Origin: Paracentrotus lividus
Lineage: Eukaryota > Echinodermata > Echinoidea > Camarodonta > Echinidae
Reading direction: 5' to 3'
Length of the DNA: 64,000 bases
Assembly: GCA_940671915.1 (NCBI GenBank)
Contig: CALNVZ010003426.1
Coordinates: 38,726,869-38,790,868 of the forward strand
Positions within the stretch are counted from its first letter, which is position 1. Every line of letters starts with the position of its first letter. The position numbers and the translations under genes were made by a program. Positions 62,201 to 64,000 of this stretch are shown here, one piece after another. The notes beneath the pieces were generated by a model, which saw only the letters and a program-made list of their open reading frames with translations, did not search any database and had not been told where the DNA came from.

Positions 62201-64000
62201 ACACAATCCTTGATTTTTTTGCAAAATACACATGTACTTGCAAATATATGGTGAAGCTACCATTGAAATGATACTAAGCAAAGTTTGATTTTTTGTCATT
62301 TGATGTTCTATTTTGTTTTCTTCAACGTATCAGACTTACAGCAGAGCACAACGCCCAGATCACAAAGCTAGAAGCGGAGATCTCCAATCATCTACAGACC
62401 ATCACGGAGAAAGAAGCCGAGATTGAGCGTTTAGAGTCAGATATTAGTCAGCAGAGGGCAGCAAACTCCAAGGCACCAACCACGACCATGAAGAACATGG
62501 TAGAGAGACTTAAGAATGAACTTGCTCTCAAAGAGAAACAGCATAAGGTATGTTCGTGTCGAATTTACTTAGTTCCATGTATAACATATTTTTGTCTGGA
62601 TTCTGAGCCATAATGTAATGAATAGTCAATGTTTTCCTGATTTTGGACTAGTTGGGTAAAACCACAAGTGAATGATTTCACTATTTTTGTGATGTTTACA
62701 TTAATATAAATAGCGTTATATTAAAATGGAAACTTTTGTGAGGGCAAACTTGCGAGAGAAAAAAAAAAGCACCATGGAAATCACTACTAGTTTATTATGG
62801 ACTAGAGATTCTTTTAAAGATGTTAGACTATGCCATTGATGGAGTTCCATACAATCATTTTCATGTCAGTAATACTTAGCCAGGCATTGTTACAGCTTCG
62901 TGCGGACATGGCAGACATCACTCAACAGAACGCCAAAGCTCAGGCCTCATATCACCATTTCCATGTTATCATTTCCTCAATTTGCAGTCACTGAGCCAGG
63001 CATTGTTACAGCTGCGTGCTGACATGGTGGACACCGCCCAACAGAACGCCAAAGCTCAGGCTTCAGATCAGGAGCAACAGATCAACGTCCAGAAACTGAT
63101 TGAGAAGGAAACCAAGAAAATGAAAGATGTTTTGGAGGAGACTCAGGCAAGGTTGGACCAGGCTAGGAGGGATGTCAAGAAGTTCAAAGGTCAAGTGTCA
63201 AATGTCACCAAAGAATTGGAGCAAGTCAAAGAGGTGAGCCTGAATAATAGGTCCCTACTTGTATTGCAACAACTAATTTCATATTTTCGCTAATAGTGCC
63301 AAGGGGTGTTTTATCAAGTCATTCATAGAGTTACGAATGACTGGAACGCAATCTTGCATATTAGATGTTCGATTTATCAGAAATTTTTTGTACTGAAACT
63401 ATTAAAAAACTGCTTGGGTATGATAAATGTGAAAGTTTTCCTTACCATTGAAACACAATTCCAGAATCCAATAAACTGTTAAAGAACAACGTAGACAGTT
63501 TGTATCACATTTTGCTACCCATATTTAAACTAAATATTTAAGCTACATGTATGGCTTAACTTAAGACACCTTTGTGAATACTGACCTTAGTTGCCAGTGC
63601 ATCAATTTTATAATACATGTATGACCATGGTTGAATATGTATATGATTCCATATTGGTGTTCTGATAACAGGACTTGGAGAAGAAGAACAGGAGACTGAA
63701 CAAGATGGAATCAGAGAAGGATGATCTTGGTAAAGAAGTAGAGGTCTTGAAGCTACAGACAACTCAACAGGTAATATATATACTACATTCACAGTTATTT
63801 TTGTGCGATTAATTTCTTTTGCGCTGAGCAGCCTCATAGCATGTTCACATGTTCTTGAATTCGCGCTGCATGTTCGTAATCACACAATTGAACCGTCCCA
63901 ATATGTTTACATAAAAAATCATGCTCACATATACGCAGGTTTTTAAATTCGAGCCTGCTATGAGAGGAATAGTGGTTTTATAGGCTCAAGGGGACCTCCC
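27342..64000 (+). CDS. CEP290: CEP290 gene, 5' three quarters (39 coding exons, runs off the window)
   Basis: Orthologue of the centrosomal and ciliary protein CEP290 (NPHP6). In animals it builds the Y-links of the transition zone, tethering axoneme microtubules to the ciliary membrane and gating protein entry. Translation starts at ATG 27386 (MAPINWETLMEVE, against MPPNINWKEIMKV in human). The 39 exons all have AG/GT borders and add up to 5,610 nt, 1,870 codons with no stop. Human CEP290 has about 2,479 residues, so roughly a quarter is missing beyond the window. The chain is almost entirely heptad-rich coiled coil. Highly conserved stretches are LKAQLDQLTGRNEELRRELR (exon 17), TMEMKELNERQRAEH (exon 25), FSGAVPLEDQEKFSKAMIQL (exon 29) and APTTTMKNMVERLKNELALK (exon 37). 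Exon 16 has a Gly/Ser-rich linker (GTGGGGSGGG) that human lacks. Introns hold many mobile elements and partial exon copies. Identity is very secure; the non-coding 5' exon is not placed. Confidence 0.95.
27386..27478 (+). CDS. CEP290: CEP290 coding exon 1 (residues 1-31)
   Basis: Start codon in context CACCATGG. Encodes the conserved N-terminus INWETLMEV. A 5' leader of 44 nt (27342-27385) follows an acceptor CAG. Donor GTAAGA, phase 0. Confidence 0.93.
27762..28339. mobile_element. Foldback MITE with TTAA duplication, copy 2 (CEP290 intron 1)
   Basis: Same family as 3896-4508: ends AGGAGGAGTCCGGGCTGAA and CCAGCCCAGAGGAGTTCT, flanked by TTAA (27758-27761, 28340-28343). Long inverted arms carry AACAAGCACAACACAGAAAA. 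No ORF. Confidence 0.8.
28430..28583 (+). CDS. CEP290: CEP290 coding exon 2 (residues 32-82)
   Basis: VDQADAKDEDQWQQLFDVTR onward, matching the human segment with HLFRITQSLMKMKAQEVELALEE. Ends in phase 1; donor GTACGT. Confidence 0.93.
29301..29356 (+). CDS. CEP290: CEP290 coding exon 3 (residues 83-101)
   Basis: Short exon encoding EQGLLDQIKELEEENKRLQ; acceptor CATTTCAG, donor GTAAAA. Phase returns to 0. Confidence 0.9.
29850..29993 (+). CDS. CEP290: CEP290 coding exon 4 (residues 102-149)
   Basis: RMGGTSGSRDTRQLQNEIHE aligns with human SAGGRDTRFLRNEICQLE, followed by coiled coil. Acceptor TTGTAG, donor GTGAGT. Confidence 0.93.
30681..30734 (+). CDS. CEP290: CEP290 coding exon 5 (residues 150-167)
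   Basis: Small in-phase exon, IHTRAEEAEKEIRELKRD, matching human LALRNEEAENENSKLRRE. Acceptor TTTTACAG, donor GTAAGT. Confidence 0.9.
30990..31325. repeat. Degenerate TTGGTCTAAT / ATTAGACCAA repeat, inverted arms (intron 5)
   Basis: The first arm (30990-31090) carries spaced GTCTAAT, TTGGTCTAAT and AGTCAATT motifs. The second arm (31120-31325) carries the complement (ATTAGAC, ATTAGACCAA) many times at irregular 15-30 bp spacing. A related array lies in intron 23 (48415-48600). No function is evident. Confidence 0.55.
31447..31599 (+). CDS. CEP290: CEP290 coding exon 6 (residues 168-218)
   Basis: NDALRNDLRDYQRQMESQRE aligns with human QLCQDIIDYQKQIDSQKETL; acceptor TTTTTCAG, donor GTAGGT. 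In phase. Confidence 0.93.
33061..33138 (+). pseudogene. Pseudo-exon copy 7a of CEP290 exon 7
   Basis: Follows an intact acceptor (CTTTCTTTAG, 33051-33060) and matches the first 26 or so codons of exon 7. A 14-nt deletion after AACGAG shifts the frame, and no donor follows. Confidence 0.8.
33209..33303 (+). pseudogene. Pseudo-exon copy 7b of CEP290 exon 7
   Basis: Acceptor CTCTTTAG at 33201-33208, then NFTDHNELLDKSVKEM and an in-frame TAG (33257-33259) where the real exon has GAG. It lacks the 3' half and donor. Confidence 0.82.
33377..33469 (+). pseudogene. Copy 7c of exon 7, possibly still spliceable
   Basis: Acceptor CTCTCTTTAG, then 30 open codons beginning NLADHNELLEKSVKEMEKKL before TGA at 33467. 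Inside it AAG|GTGATG at 33451/33452 could serve as a donor, giving a 75-nt, phase-0 exon that would insert 25 residues. No transcript evidence is available. Confidence 0.7.
33533..33715 (+). CDS. CEP290: CEP290 coding exon 7 (residues 219-279)
   Basis: The only one of four tandem copies that is full length: NLTDHNELLDKSVKEMEKKL to NDVLKEQ, matching human MRKNLEESVQEMEKMTDEYN to KKENDHYQLQ. Acceptor CTCTCTTTTAG, donor GTGATT, 61 codons in phase. Confidence 0.92.
33945..34205 (+). mobile_element. tRNA-derived SINE (intron 7)
   Basis: The head resembles a tRNA with A-box-like TAGTCTAGTGG and B-box-like GAGTTCGATTCC. The body contains AAAGCACTTTGAGCAG and GGAAAAGCGCTATAAA, with a tail of (TTA)n. 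The order tRNA head, LINE-derived tail and simple-repeat end identifies a SINE. A preceding poly-A (33888-33909) belongs to another insertion or the intron. Confidence 0.8.
34475..34564 (+). CDS. CEP290: CEP290 coding exon 8 (residues 280-309)
   Basis: IKELSEKLQSQIQGDDEVMT to NTKVEVWK aligns with human VQELTDLLKSKNEEDDPIMV to NAKVEEWK. Donor GTATGT, in phase. Confidence 0.93.
34651..34735 (+). pseudogene. Partial copy of exon 8 3' end plus its intron
   Basis: AATGAAGTCATGACTGAACT through GTTGAGGTC repeats the end of exon 8, then runs straight into ATGTAACAATCATTGTGATT, the start of intron 8. The TGGAAGG at the donor is lost, so this copy cannot act as a donor. Confidence 0.8.
35068..35190 (+). 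CDS. CEP290: CEP290 coding exon 9 (residues 310-350)
   Basis: NALEAKDGEIDRLNLIIQQQ to KTSVVALSK aligns with human LILSSKDDEIIEYQQMLHNL to KSNVMALQQ. Donor GTAAGT. Confidence 0.93.
35756..35853 (+). pseudogene. Pseudo-exon copy 10a
   Basis: Acceptor ATTTTCAG, then ALHVKDAQIAALIHQLEESA. The frame stays open into a GA-rich tract and ends at TAG (35852). No donor. Confidence 0.78.
35899..36012 (+). pseudogene. Pseudo-exon copy 10b
   Basis: Acceptor ATTTGCAG, then AFHEKDAQLAVLRHQLEESA. Open until TAA (about 36010) in purine-rich sequence. No recognisable donor. Confidence 0.78.
36078..36146 (+). pseudogene. Pseudo-exon copy 10c
   Basis: Acceptor TTTCCAG, then TLHEMDAQLAAHKHQLEELA with stop TGA at about 36144. 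A GA-rich tract follows. No donor. Confidence 0.78.
36260..36383 (+). CDS. CEP290: CEP290 coding exon 10 (residues 351-391)
   Basis: The full-length member of a four-copy array: ALHEKDAQLAALRHQLEESA onward, matching human GIQERDSQIKMLTEQVEQYT. Phase 1 end, donor GTCAGT. Confidence 0.92.
36965..37084. mobile_element. hAT-type MITE with perfect 8-bp target duplication (intron 10)
   Basis: 120 bp with CAGTGGC at the left end and GCCACTG at the right, and long inner complementary arms (GATTAGACAGAATACTTTGG / CCAAAGTATTTTGTCTAATC). Flanked by identical TGACTTGT (36957-36964, 37085-37092). An 8-bp duplication and CAGTGGC ends are hAT hallmarks. It could form a near-perfect hairpin in the transcript. 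Confidence 0.88.
37131..37300 (+). CDS. CEP290: CEP290 coding exon 11 (residues 392-448)
   Basis: TVRLQNMITKLRETLKEQEK to DARKKDKELNEAINRMKDYE matches human DILKEKTKEAERTAELAEAD and AREKDKELVEALKRLKDYES. Starts phase 1, ends phase 0; donor GTAGGT. Confidence 0.94.
37657..37727 (+). CDS. CEP290: CEP290 coding exon 12 (residues 449-471)
   Basis: GEYGLAEAVQEIKLGKKQIG, IRDR: matches human GVYGLEDAVVEIKNCKNQIK, IRDR. Ends in phase 2; donor GTTTGT. Confidence 0.94.
37877..38050. mobile_element. TACTGTATAAG-family MITE, degraded (intron 12)
   Basis: Begins TACTGTATAACCCAATATTTTC and ends AAAAATAACCACTTGATCAG. It belongs to the same family as the better copy at 49441-49643; the right terminus is mutated. 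Confidence 0.6.
38193..38370 (+). CDS. CEP290: CEP290 coding exon 13 (residues 472-531)
   Basis: LNELLEENEELRSRLGFDPK, TPIDMEQARMNR aligns with human ISDFLDENEALRERVGLEPK, TMIDLTEFRNSK. Donor GTGGGC, phase 0. Confidence 0.94.
38863..38951 (+). CDS. CEP290: CEP290 coding exon 14 (residues 532-560)
   Basis: VLAKEVERLEEERIDLKKQI, RGLATQRAQ matches human LLKEIESLEEERLDLKKKIR, QMAQERGK. Ends in phase 2; donor GTATGA at the start of a GATGAT run. Confidence 0.93.
38952..39870. repeat. (GATGAT)n-rich microsatellite filling intron 14
   Basis: Nearly the whole intron is GAT/GAA/GGT trinucleotides with several higher-order repeats (GATGATAAGGATAATG, GATCATGCTGATAA). The long open frames on both strands (poly-Asp, poly-Met, poly-His, poly-Ile) are reading-frame artefacts of a stop-poor repeat. 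Confidence 0.9.
39883..40033 (+). CDS. CEP290: CEP290 coding exon 15 (residues 561-611)
   Basis: RGVALGLTADEMVAVDDFAE onward, less conserved; corresponds to human SATSGLTTEDLNLTENISQ. Acceptor CCTCTCAG, donor GTAAGA. Confidence 0.88.
40570..40673 (+). mobile_element. LINE 3' tail fragment (intron 15)
   Basis: The TTGAATAAATGAAATGAAAT tail with an AT-rich body resembles the 3' ends of CR1/L2-type LINEs. Only about 100 bp remain. Confidence 0.4.
40701..40934 (+). CDS. CEP290: CEP290 coding exon 16 (residues 612-689)
   Basis: VEKSMKEILQALKEQ matches human LEEGMKEILQAIKEM, and VDPEVLAPTLERLCL matches human LIIPSLERLVNAI. Between them is a Gly/Ser linker GTGGGGSGGG not seen in human. Donor GTAAGT. 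Confidence 0.93.
40996..41105 (+). pseudogene. Partial copy of exon 16 3' half (16b)
   Basis: Repeats KEILQALKEQGTGGGG to LERLCL with an intact frame and donor GTAAGT, but a GA-rich stretch replaces the acceptor. Near-identical at DNA level, so recent. Confidence 0.85.
41219..41269 (+). pseudogene. Shorter, older copy of exon 16 end (16c)
   Basis: ATGGATCCAGAAGTTTTAGC through ATTCTTGAGAGACCTG then GTAAGTCTAATAGG. More diverged than 16b. Confidence 0.8.
41537..41701 (+). CDS. CEP290: CEP290 coding exon 17 (residues 690-744)
   Basis: QVYLKAQLDQLTGRNEELRR, almost identical to human SLHLKAQVDQLTGRNEELRQ. Donor GTATGG. The best-conserved stretch in the window. Confidence 0.96.
42413..42744 (-). 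mobile_element. MITE with embedded tRNA-like (SINE) module (intron 17)
   Basis: Inverted ends AAAGACAAGTAAT..GGTAGAAACAC and GTGTTTCTACC..ATTACTTGTCTTT, with TA at both flanks. On the minus strand a tRNA-like core has A-box TCTAGTGGTTA (about 42557-42567) and B-box GTTCGAATCC (about 42515-42524). Flanking AGCCAGACAGCTGTG occurs twice. The T stem does not pair, so this is not a working tRNA. Confidence 0.65.
42830..42985 (+). CDS. CEP290: CEP290 coding exon 18 (residues 745-796)
   Basis: LPQGLAVSSAEIIASLNEQL matches human LPDGIAPSSASIINSQNEYL. Donor GTACGT. Confidence 0.95.
43116..44389 (+). mobile_element. Non-autonomous Helitron/pearl-like element with ~120-bp tandem core (intron 18)
   Basis: The 5' end is a hairpin (ATGCCTCCGCCACC GAA GGTGGTGCCGGAGGCAT, 43116-43149), then GTCCGTCCGTCC. 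Next come about nine degenerate ~120-bp units with CGTTCTCGC, CGTTTGACGG, GTGTGCATATGG and GAGGTCAAAGGTCACAGAGG. The 3' end is a GC hairpin CGACCG TGCG CGGTCG (44361-44376), nine bases, then CTAG (44386-44389) followed by T. A hairpin about 10 nt before CTRR is the Helitron 3' signature. No Rep/helicase frame. Confidence 0.8.
44594..44632. repeat. (GAT)n microsatellite (intron 18)
   Basis: Pure GATGAT run of about 39 bp, 95 bp upstream of exon 19. Confidence 0.9.
44730..44849 (+). CDS. CEP290: CEP290 coding exon 19 (residues 797-836)
   Basis: RRRFAVLRHQQGLLYQEYQQ matches human NRKFAVIRHQQSLLYKEYLS. Donor GTAGGC. Confidence 0.95.
45902..46000 (+). CDS. CEP290: CEP290 coding exon 20 (residues 837-869)
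   Basis: VDGWQRKERSWGEEKQKLMD onward aligns with human KETWKTESKTIKEEKRKLED. Donor GTGAGT. Confidence 0.9.
46337..46625 (+). mobile_element. Degraded Helitron/pearl-like fragment (intron 20)
   Basis: Starts TTATGCCTCCGACACAAGAGGTGGTGCC, a mutated form of the 43116 hairpin, followed by diverged core (AAGGTCAAGGGTTAAAG, GGGTCACAGAGGTCAA). No intact 3' end. Confidence 0.65.
46671..46820 (+). CDS. CEP290: CEP290 coding exon 21 (residues 870-919)
   Basis: RRLAEATRKVTVLRVNEKAL matches human KKILAENSRKITVLQVNEKS. Acceptor TTCCGTAG, donor GTGAGA. Confidence 0.93.
46830..47550. repeat. GGT/GAT microsatellite of intron 21 with an exon 21 fragment inside
   Basis: (GGTGGT)n and (GATGAT)n runs from 46830 to 46998 and 47085 to 47550, separated by the exon copy at 46999-47082. 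Open frames here are repeat artefacts. Confidence 0.88.
46999..47082 (+). pseudogene. Partial copy of exon 21 inside the microsatellite
   Basis: Repeats GTCACTGTAC..AGAGTGAATGAGAAAGCTCT to the exon 3' end and donor GTGATA. One inserted G and a new TAG break the frame. No acceptor. Confidence 0.85.
47563..47643 (+). CDS. CEP290: CEP290 coding exon 22 (residues 920-946)
   Basis: EANKLRNEMVQMESAITERM GYLQRHK aligns with human NEKQKNELLSMEAEVCEKIG CLQRFKE. Donor GTATGA. Confidence 0.92.
48237..48410 (+). CDS. CEP290: CEP290 coding exon 23 (residues 947-1004)
   Basis: FKVAALQRVLDDSVPASELA then NRQFNELAAKYRDLLQTDNQ match human FKIAALQKVVDNSVSLSELE and NKQYNELTAKYRDILQKDNM. Donor GTGAAA. Confidence 0.96.
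48415..48600. repeat. Degenerate TTGGTCTAAT repeat (intron 23)
   Basis: Spaced TTGGTCTA, TTTGGTCTAATG, TTTGGTCCAATA and TGTCTAAT motifs. Same family as 30990-31325. Confidence 0.5.
49097..49211 (+). CDS. CEP290: CEP290 coding exon 24 (residues 1005-1042)
   Basis: DSLKRELSMEKEKLHTLEQA matches human ESINKELEITKEKLHTIEQA. Ends in phase 1; donor GTATGT. Confidence 0.94.
49441..49643. mobile_element. 203-bp MITE, ends TACTGTATAAG, TA duplication (intron 24)
   Basis: TACTGTATAAGCCAATATTTTCGCG at the left and CTTATACAGTA at the right, flanked by TA. Interior has repeated TCGCGA and GCGAAATT boxes. Related copies at 37877, 54238 and 62616. Confidence 0.72.
49848..50047 (+). CDS. CEP290: CEP290 coding exon 25 (residues 1043-1109)
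   Basis: LAKRLTTMEMKELNERQRAE matches human ISKKITMLEMKELNERQRAE, then TMEMRNTELEQKFAD matches QMEERNFELETKFAE. Donor GTAAGT running into a microsatellite. Confidence 0.96.
50048..50488. repeat. GAT/GGT microsatellite (intron 25)
   Basis: About 440 bp of GATGAT and GGTGGT, including a nearly pure (GAT)n block at 50230-50300. Poly-Asp, poly-Met and poly-His frames are artefacts. Confidence 0.92.
50489..50572 (+). pseudogene. Partial copy of exon 25 3' end
   Basis: GAGGATGCAGAACCAGATGAGAAATAG.. matches exon 25 from RMQNQMRNSLHTMEMRNTE. A frameshift follows, and the donor GT has become GC (TGCAAGTGATGG). A second GGT run follows as in the parent. Confidence 0.85.
50573..50645. repeat. Second GGT/GAT run (intron 25)
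   Basis: The short microsatellite follows the exon copy just as the first run follows exon 25, so the repeat was duplicated together with the exon. Confidence 0.8.
50660..50970 (-). mobile_element. LINE 3' end (CR1/L2-like), intron 25
   Basis: On the minus strand it reads as a 3' UTR ending AAATAAACTGAACTAAACTG with an ACTGAACT-type short tandem tail. The interior has AAGGAGCCTA and its complement TAGGCTCCTT about 40 bp apart, forming a stem. No coding part remains. Confidence 0.5.
50990..51200. repeat. Degenerate GATGAT run (intron 25)
   Basis: Interrupted GATGATG/GGTGGTG stretches; no gene. Confidence 0.75.
51384..51542 (+). CDS. CEP290: CEP290 coding exon 26 (residues 1110-1162)
   Basis: RSEQDLRDELSQCVTKAASD VDKRNISELE matches human KVEQMLRDELADSVSKAVSD ADRQRILELE. 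Donor GTGAGT. Confidence 0.95.
51592..51632 (+). pseudogene. Short fragment copy of exon 26
   Basis: GATGAACTCTCACAGTATGT TACAAAGGCAGTAAG resembles exon 26 GACGAACTATCACAATGCGT TACCAAGGCAGCAAG. About 40 bp, diverged; no splice sites. Confidence 0.6.
52054..52186 (+). CDS. CEP290: CEP290 coding exon 27 (residues 1163-1206)
   Basis: SRDKEVQSLRQQLLDIQTQS DEKAIIG matches human SRDKEVESLRMQLLDYQAQS DEKSLIA. Ends in phase 1; donor GTATTT. Confidence 0.95.
52715..52917 (+). CDS. CEP290: CEP290 coding exon 28 (residues 1207-1274)
   Basis: KLHHHIVALQVSEGTAVRKL and NKARHLRRTVQ match human KLHQHNVSLQLSEATALGKL and NRAKHLRQTIQ. The internal CAG|GTTAGT is read through, because the protein match continues across it. 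Donor GTAATC. Confidence 0.94.
52984..53068 (+). pseudogene. Degraded copy of exon 28 3' end
   Basis: AAGACAGCTTGAGGAAAAAG..TTGTATCATTG..AAGGCCATACATCTGAG matches the end of exon 28 with several stops. Its donor GTAATC (53069) is kept. Confidence 0.75.
53408..53521 (+). CDS. CEP290: CEP290 coding exon 29 (residues 1275-1312)
   Basis: LRRQFSGAVPLEDQEKFSKA matches human LRRQFSGALPLAQQEKFSKT. Donor GTGAGT. Confidence 0.96.
53962..54156 (+). CDS. CEP290: CEP290 coding exon 30 (residues 1313-1377)
   Basis: LELKHSGLQELMQTLKDSRG then WHAKMQETRLQDMKLNRQI match human MELKLKGLEELISTLKDTKG and WHMKIEELRLQELKLNREL. Donor GTAGGT. Confidence 0.95.
54238..54439. mobile_element. TACTGTATAAG-family MITE (intron 30)
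   Basis: ACTGTATGCGCTAATATATTCGC at the left, CCACTTATACAGTAA at the right, TCGCGA-type boxes inside. Same family as 49441-49643. Confidence 0.7.
54644..54764 (+). other. Two histone-type 3' stem-loop sequences ~105 bp apart (intron 30)
   Basis: At 54749-54764 AGTCCT TTTC AGGACT is a perfect 6-bp stem with a TTTC loop, preceded by CAAC and followed by TACCA, as in metazoan histone mRNA 3' ends. At 54644-54659 AATCCT TTTC AGGACT has one mismatch and is followed by CGAGAAAGA, like a histone downstream element. No histone coding sequence is adjacent. It could be a histone 3' UTR fragment or a coincidence. Confidence 0.4.
55051..55239 (+). CDS. CEP290: CEP290 coding exon 31 (residues 1378-1440)
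   Basis: EERQLLWEQREAELERMIDN LERQQREIADAA matches human EERQMAWDQREVDLERQLDI FDRQQNEILNAA. Donor GTGAGC. Confidence 0.95.
55824..55958 (+). CDS. CEP290: CEP290 coding exon 32 (residues 1441-1485)
   Basis: FEEVTGSLPDPSLPVANQLE matches human FEEATGSIPDPSLPLPNQLE. Donor GTAAGG. Confidence 0.96.
56015..56118 (+). pseudogene. Partial copy of exon 32 (32b)
   Basis: Repeats SLPIVNQLEYSIRTIKMHVK to RAEIKTLTK, open frame, with donor GTAAGG intact. The upstream part and an in-phase acceptor are missing. Confidence 0.85.
56215..56251 (+). pseudogene. Fragment copy of exon 32 (32c)
   Basis: CAGCCAGTTAGAGTATTCTG TCAA resembles CCAGCTAGAGTACTCTATCA of exon 32. Short and decayed. Confidence 0.6.
56628..56849 (+). 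CDS. CEP290: CEP290 coding exon 33 (residues 1486-1559)
   Basis: ETESNLLARDRVINELRMRL PAS matches human LAEQNILSRDKVINELRLRL PAT. The tail ALKVAQTQIEGLQ matches human HTLKIAHQTIANMQ. Acceptor follows a long CT tract; donor GTATGT. Confidence 0.94.
56850..56988 (+). repeat. 70-bp tandem repeat made of exon 33 end plus donor (two extra copies)
   Basis: Two units (56850-56919, 56920-56988), each beginning GTATGTTCATGAGACGTGTG and ending GGCTTACAG, almost identical to the last 60 bp of exon 33. The second unit lacks one base. Three successive GTATGT donors result. Reading on from the exon meets TGA at once, so extra copies are not coding in that frame. Confidence 0.88.
57230..57720 (+). promoter_or_regulatory. 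Promoter-like island or solo LTR (intron 33)
   Basis: Less AT-rich than its surroundings and ordered like a Pol II promoter: octamer ATTTGCAT (57342-57349), ATTGG (57381) and CCAAT (57397-57401), TATATATA (57464-57471). Downstream is a tandem pair of about 48 bp (AGTGAACACTTTTTGCGAGA). It could be a solo LTR of a retrotransposon or an internal promoter. I could not fix LTR ends or a target duplication. Confidence 0.4.
57852..57917 (+). CDS. CEP290: CEP290 coding exon 34 (residues 1560-1581)
   Basis: NRIQQKEEALQKYIDLLEQS RK matches human ARLNQKEEVLKKYQRLLEKA RE. Donor GTAATT. Confidence 0.95.
58245..58352 (+). CDS. CEP290: CEP290 coding exon 35 (residues 1582-1617)
   Basis: HDLQLKLHAQNDLAFNKFKK AAM matches human HILHHRLELQADSSLNKFKQ TAW. 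Donor GTATGT. Confidence 0.93.
59047..61553 (-). mobile_element. 5'-truncated RTE-like non-LTR retrotransposon (intron 35, antisense)
   Basis: The insertion covers the 827-codon frame plus a short 3' tail of TAAGG-type repeats (59047-59066). The 5' end falls just before the frame, typical of incomplete target-primed reverse transcription. It lies opposite to CEP290. No clear target duplication found. Confidence 0.8.
59068..61551 (-). CDS. Retrotransposon endonuclease (C-terminal part) and reverse transcriptase
   Basis: 827 codons without a stop or frameshift. Residues 25-105 are the C-terminal half of an APE-type endonuclease (GNTFF, NEIDFICIS at 66-74, SDHYLL). Reverse transcriptase runs from about 330 to 640: KAPGLDGIHPEM (342-353), QQFGFRKGRSC (434-444), FVDFKQAFD (469-477, catalytic Asp 471), GVKQGDILSP (527-536), DFADDIALL (568-576, Asp pair 571-572) and FQYLGSTI (631-638). 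The C-terminal part has LDAFHHRCLRRIL and GHVLRM. The motif order fits RTE-type or related non-LTR elements. The endonuclease N-terminus is missing, so it is not autonomous. The intact frame means recent insertion. The listed first codon is TTG and only marks the truncation; a TAA lies nine bases upstream. Confidence 0.9.
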   Translation of the reverse strand: MFKIGQSRRGWEKVIGPHTTGDCTTDNGERLLTMCAENGLCIGNTFFKHKDIHKKTWRSPDGQTTNEIDFICISQRWKSSLQDTRSFRGADINSDHYLLKGLLKIKFKRQEKKVTRNKQFDVGKFKDKEIQQKFKLELQNRFAILTDDLEGNEEDLDSVWNHFQKTVKDATESTVGLKRGTRKEQWISDDTWKSIDERKEQRTRYLSSRKTEDEEKYKKLDKIVKKKCRRDKERWYENKAQEAENAASRNYTRTVYKIVKEMSGRTKRKSNLPVKGKHGEPLKTPEEVELRWVEHFKEILNQPPPEEEIDIDPTETEELDINTGEVTIEEIKRALKRLKNNKAPGLDGIHPEMLKYLDETAIAELCRLCNLIWQNEKIPKEWQTGLIVRLANKGDLTNCANWRGVTLLAVTGIVMASVVLGRIYKVVDPQLREQQFGFRKGRSCTGAIHTIKRVIEMTREFQQSLSIMFVDFKQAFDSVKRRVMWAIVKSYGIPDKIIGIMKAFYADSKSCIQMEKGNTESFEITTGVKQGDILSPFLFLLVIDYGMRRVEQTATGIHYGQSKLFDLDFADDIALLDPNQDNLQMCTDKTQEILNKIGLRFNKKKCKVMEIGQNTTQITIGGETIEKVNTFQYLGSTINNNGKSSEEIHRRIGKAQSIFGSMYTIWKAKNIRMQTKVRVYVATIQSILLYASETWEMTVQDRQKLDAFHHRCLRRILNISWRDHITNEYVRNQTKQKLLSQVITKRRLTWLGHVLRMPENNIVRTALTWKPRKGRRKRGRPHLTWCRTIDRDLSERDTNRNEAVLTSSPRIDVGGGPLRINVHMWME
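61698..61897 (+). CDS. CEP290: CEP290 coding exon 36 (residues 1618-1683)
   Basis: EFARLQELEDLVAQQDNALA AMSVKLK matches human HFIRLAEMEQTVAEQDDSLS SLLVKLK. Ends in phase 2; donor GTAAAA. Confidence 0.94.
62334..62547 (+). CDS. CEP290: CEP290 coding exon 37 (residues 1684-1755)
   Basis: ANSKAPTTTMKNMVERLKNE LALKEKQHK matches human ANSRAPTTTMRNLVERLKSQ LALKEKQQK. Donor GTATGT. Confidence 0.96.
62616..62790. mobile_element. Degraded TACTGTATAAG-family MITE (intron 37)
   Basis: Interior GATTTTGGACTAGTTGGGTAA, AATGGAAACTTTTGTGAGGG and GCGAGAGAAAA match the interior of 49441-49643. Termini lost. Confidence 0.55.
62874..62950 (+). pseudogene. Partial copy of exon 38, upstream
   Basis: GCCAGGCATTGTTACAGCTT CG..AACGCCAAAGCTCAGGCCTCA matches exon 38 codons 3-27. 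The preceding AG (CTTAG) is out of phase and no donor follows. Confidence 0.82.
62988..63233 (+). CDS. CEP290: CEP290 coding exon 38 (residues 1756-1837)
   Basis: SLSQALLQLRADMVDTAQQN matches human ALSRALLELRAEMTAAAEER. The rest is coiled coil. Acceptor TTTGCAG, donor GTGAGC. Confidence 0.94.
63672..63770 (+). CDS. CEP290: CEP290 coding exon 39 (residues 1838-1870), last in window
   Basis: DLEKKNRRLNKMESEKDDLG onward, 33 codons of coiled coil, comparable to human KIRREKEEIDQENDELKRQ-like sequence. Donor GTAATA. The intron continues past the window end. Confidence 0.88.
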
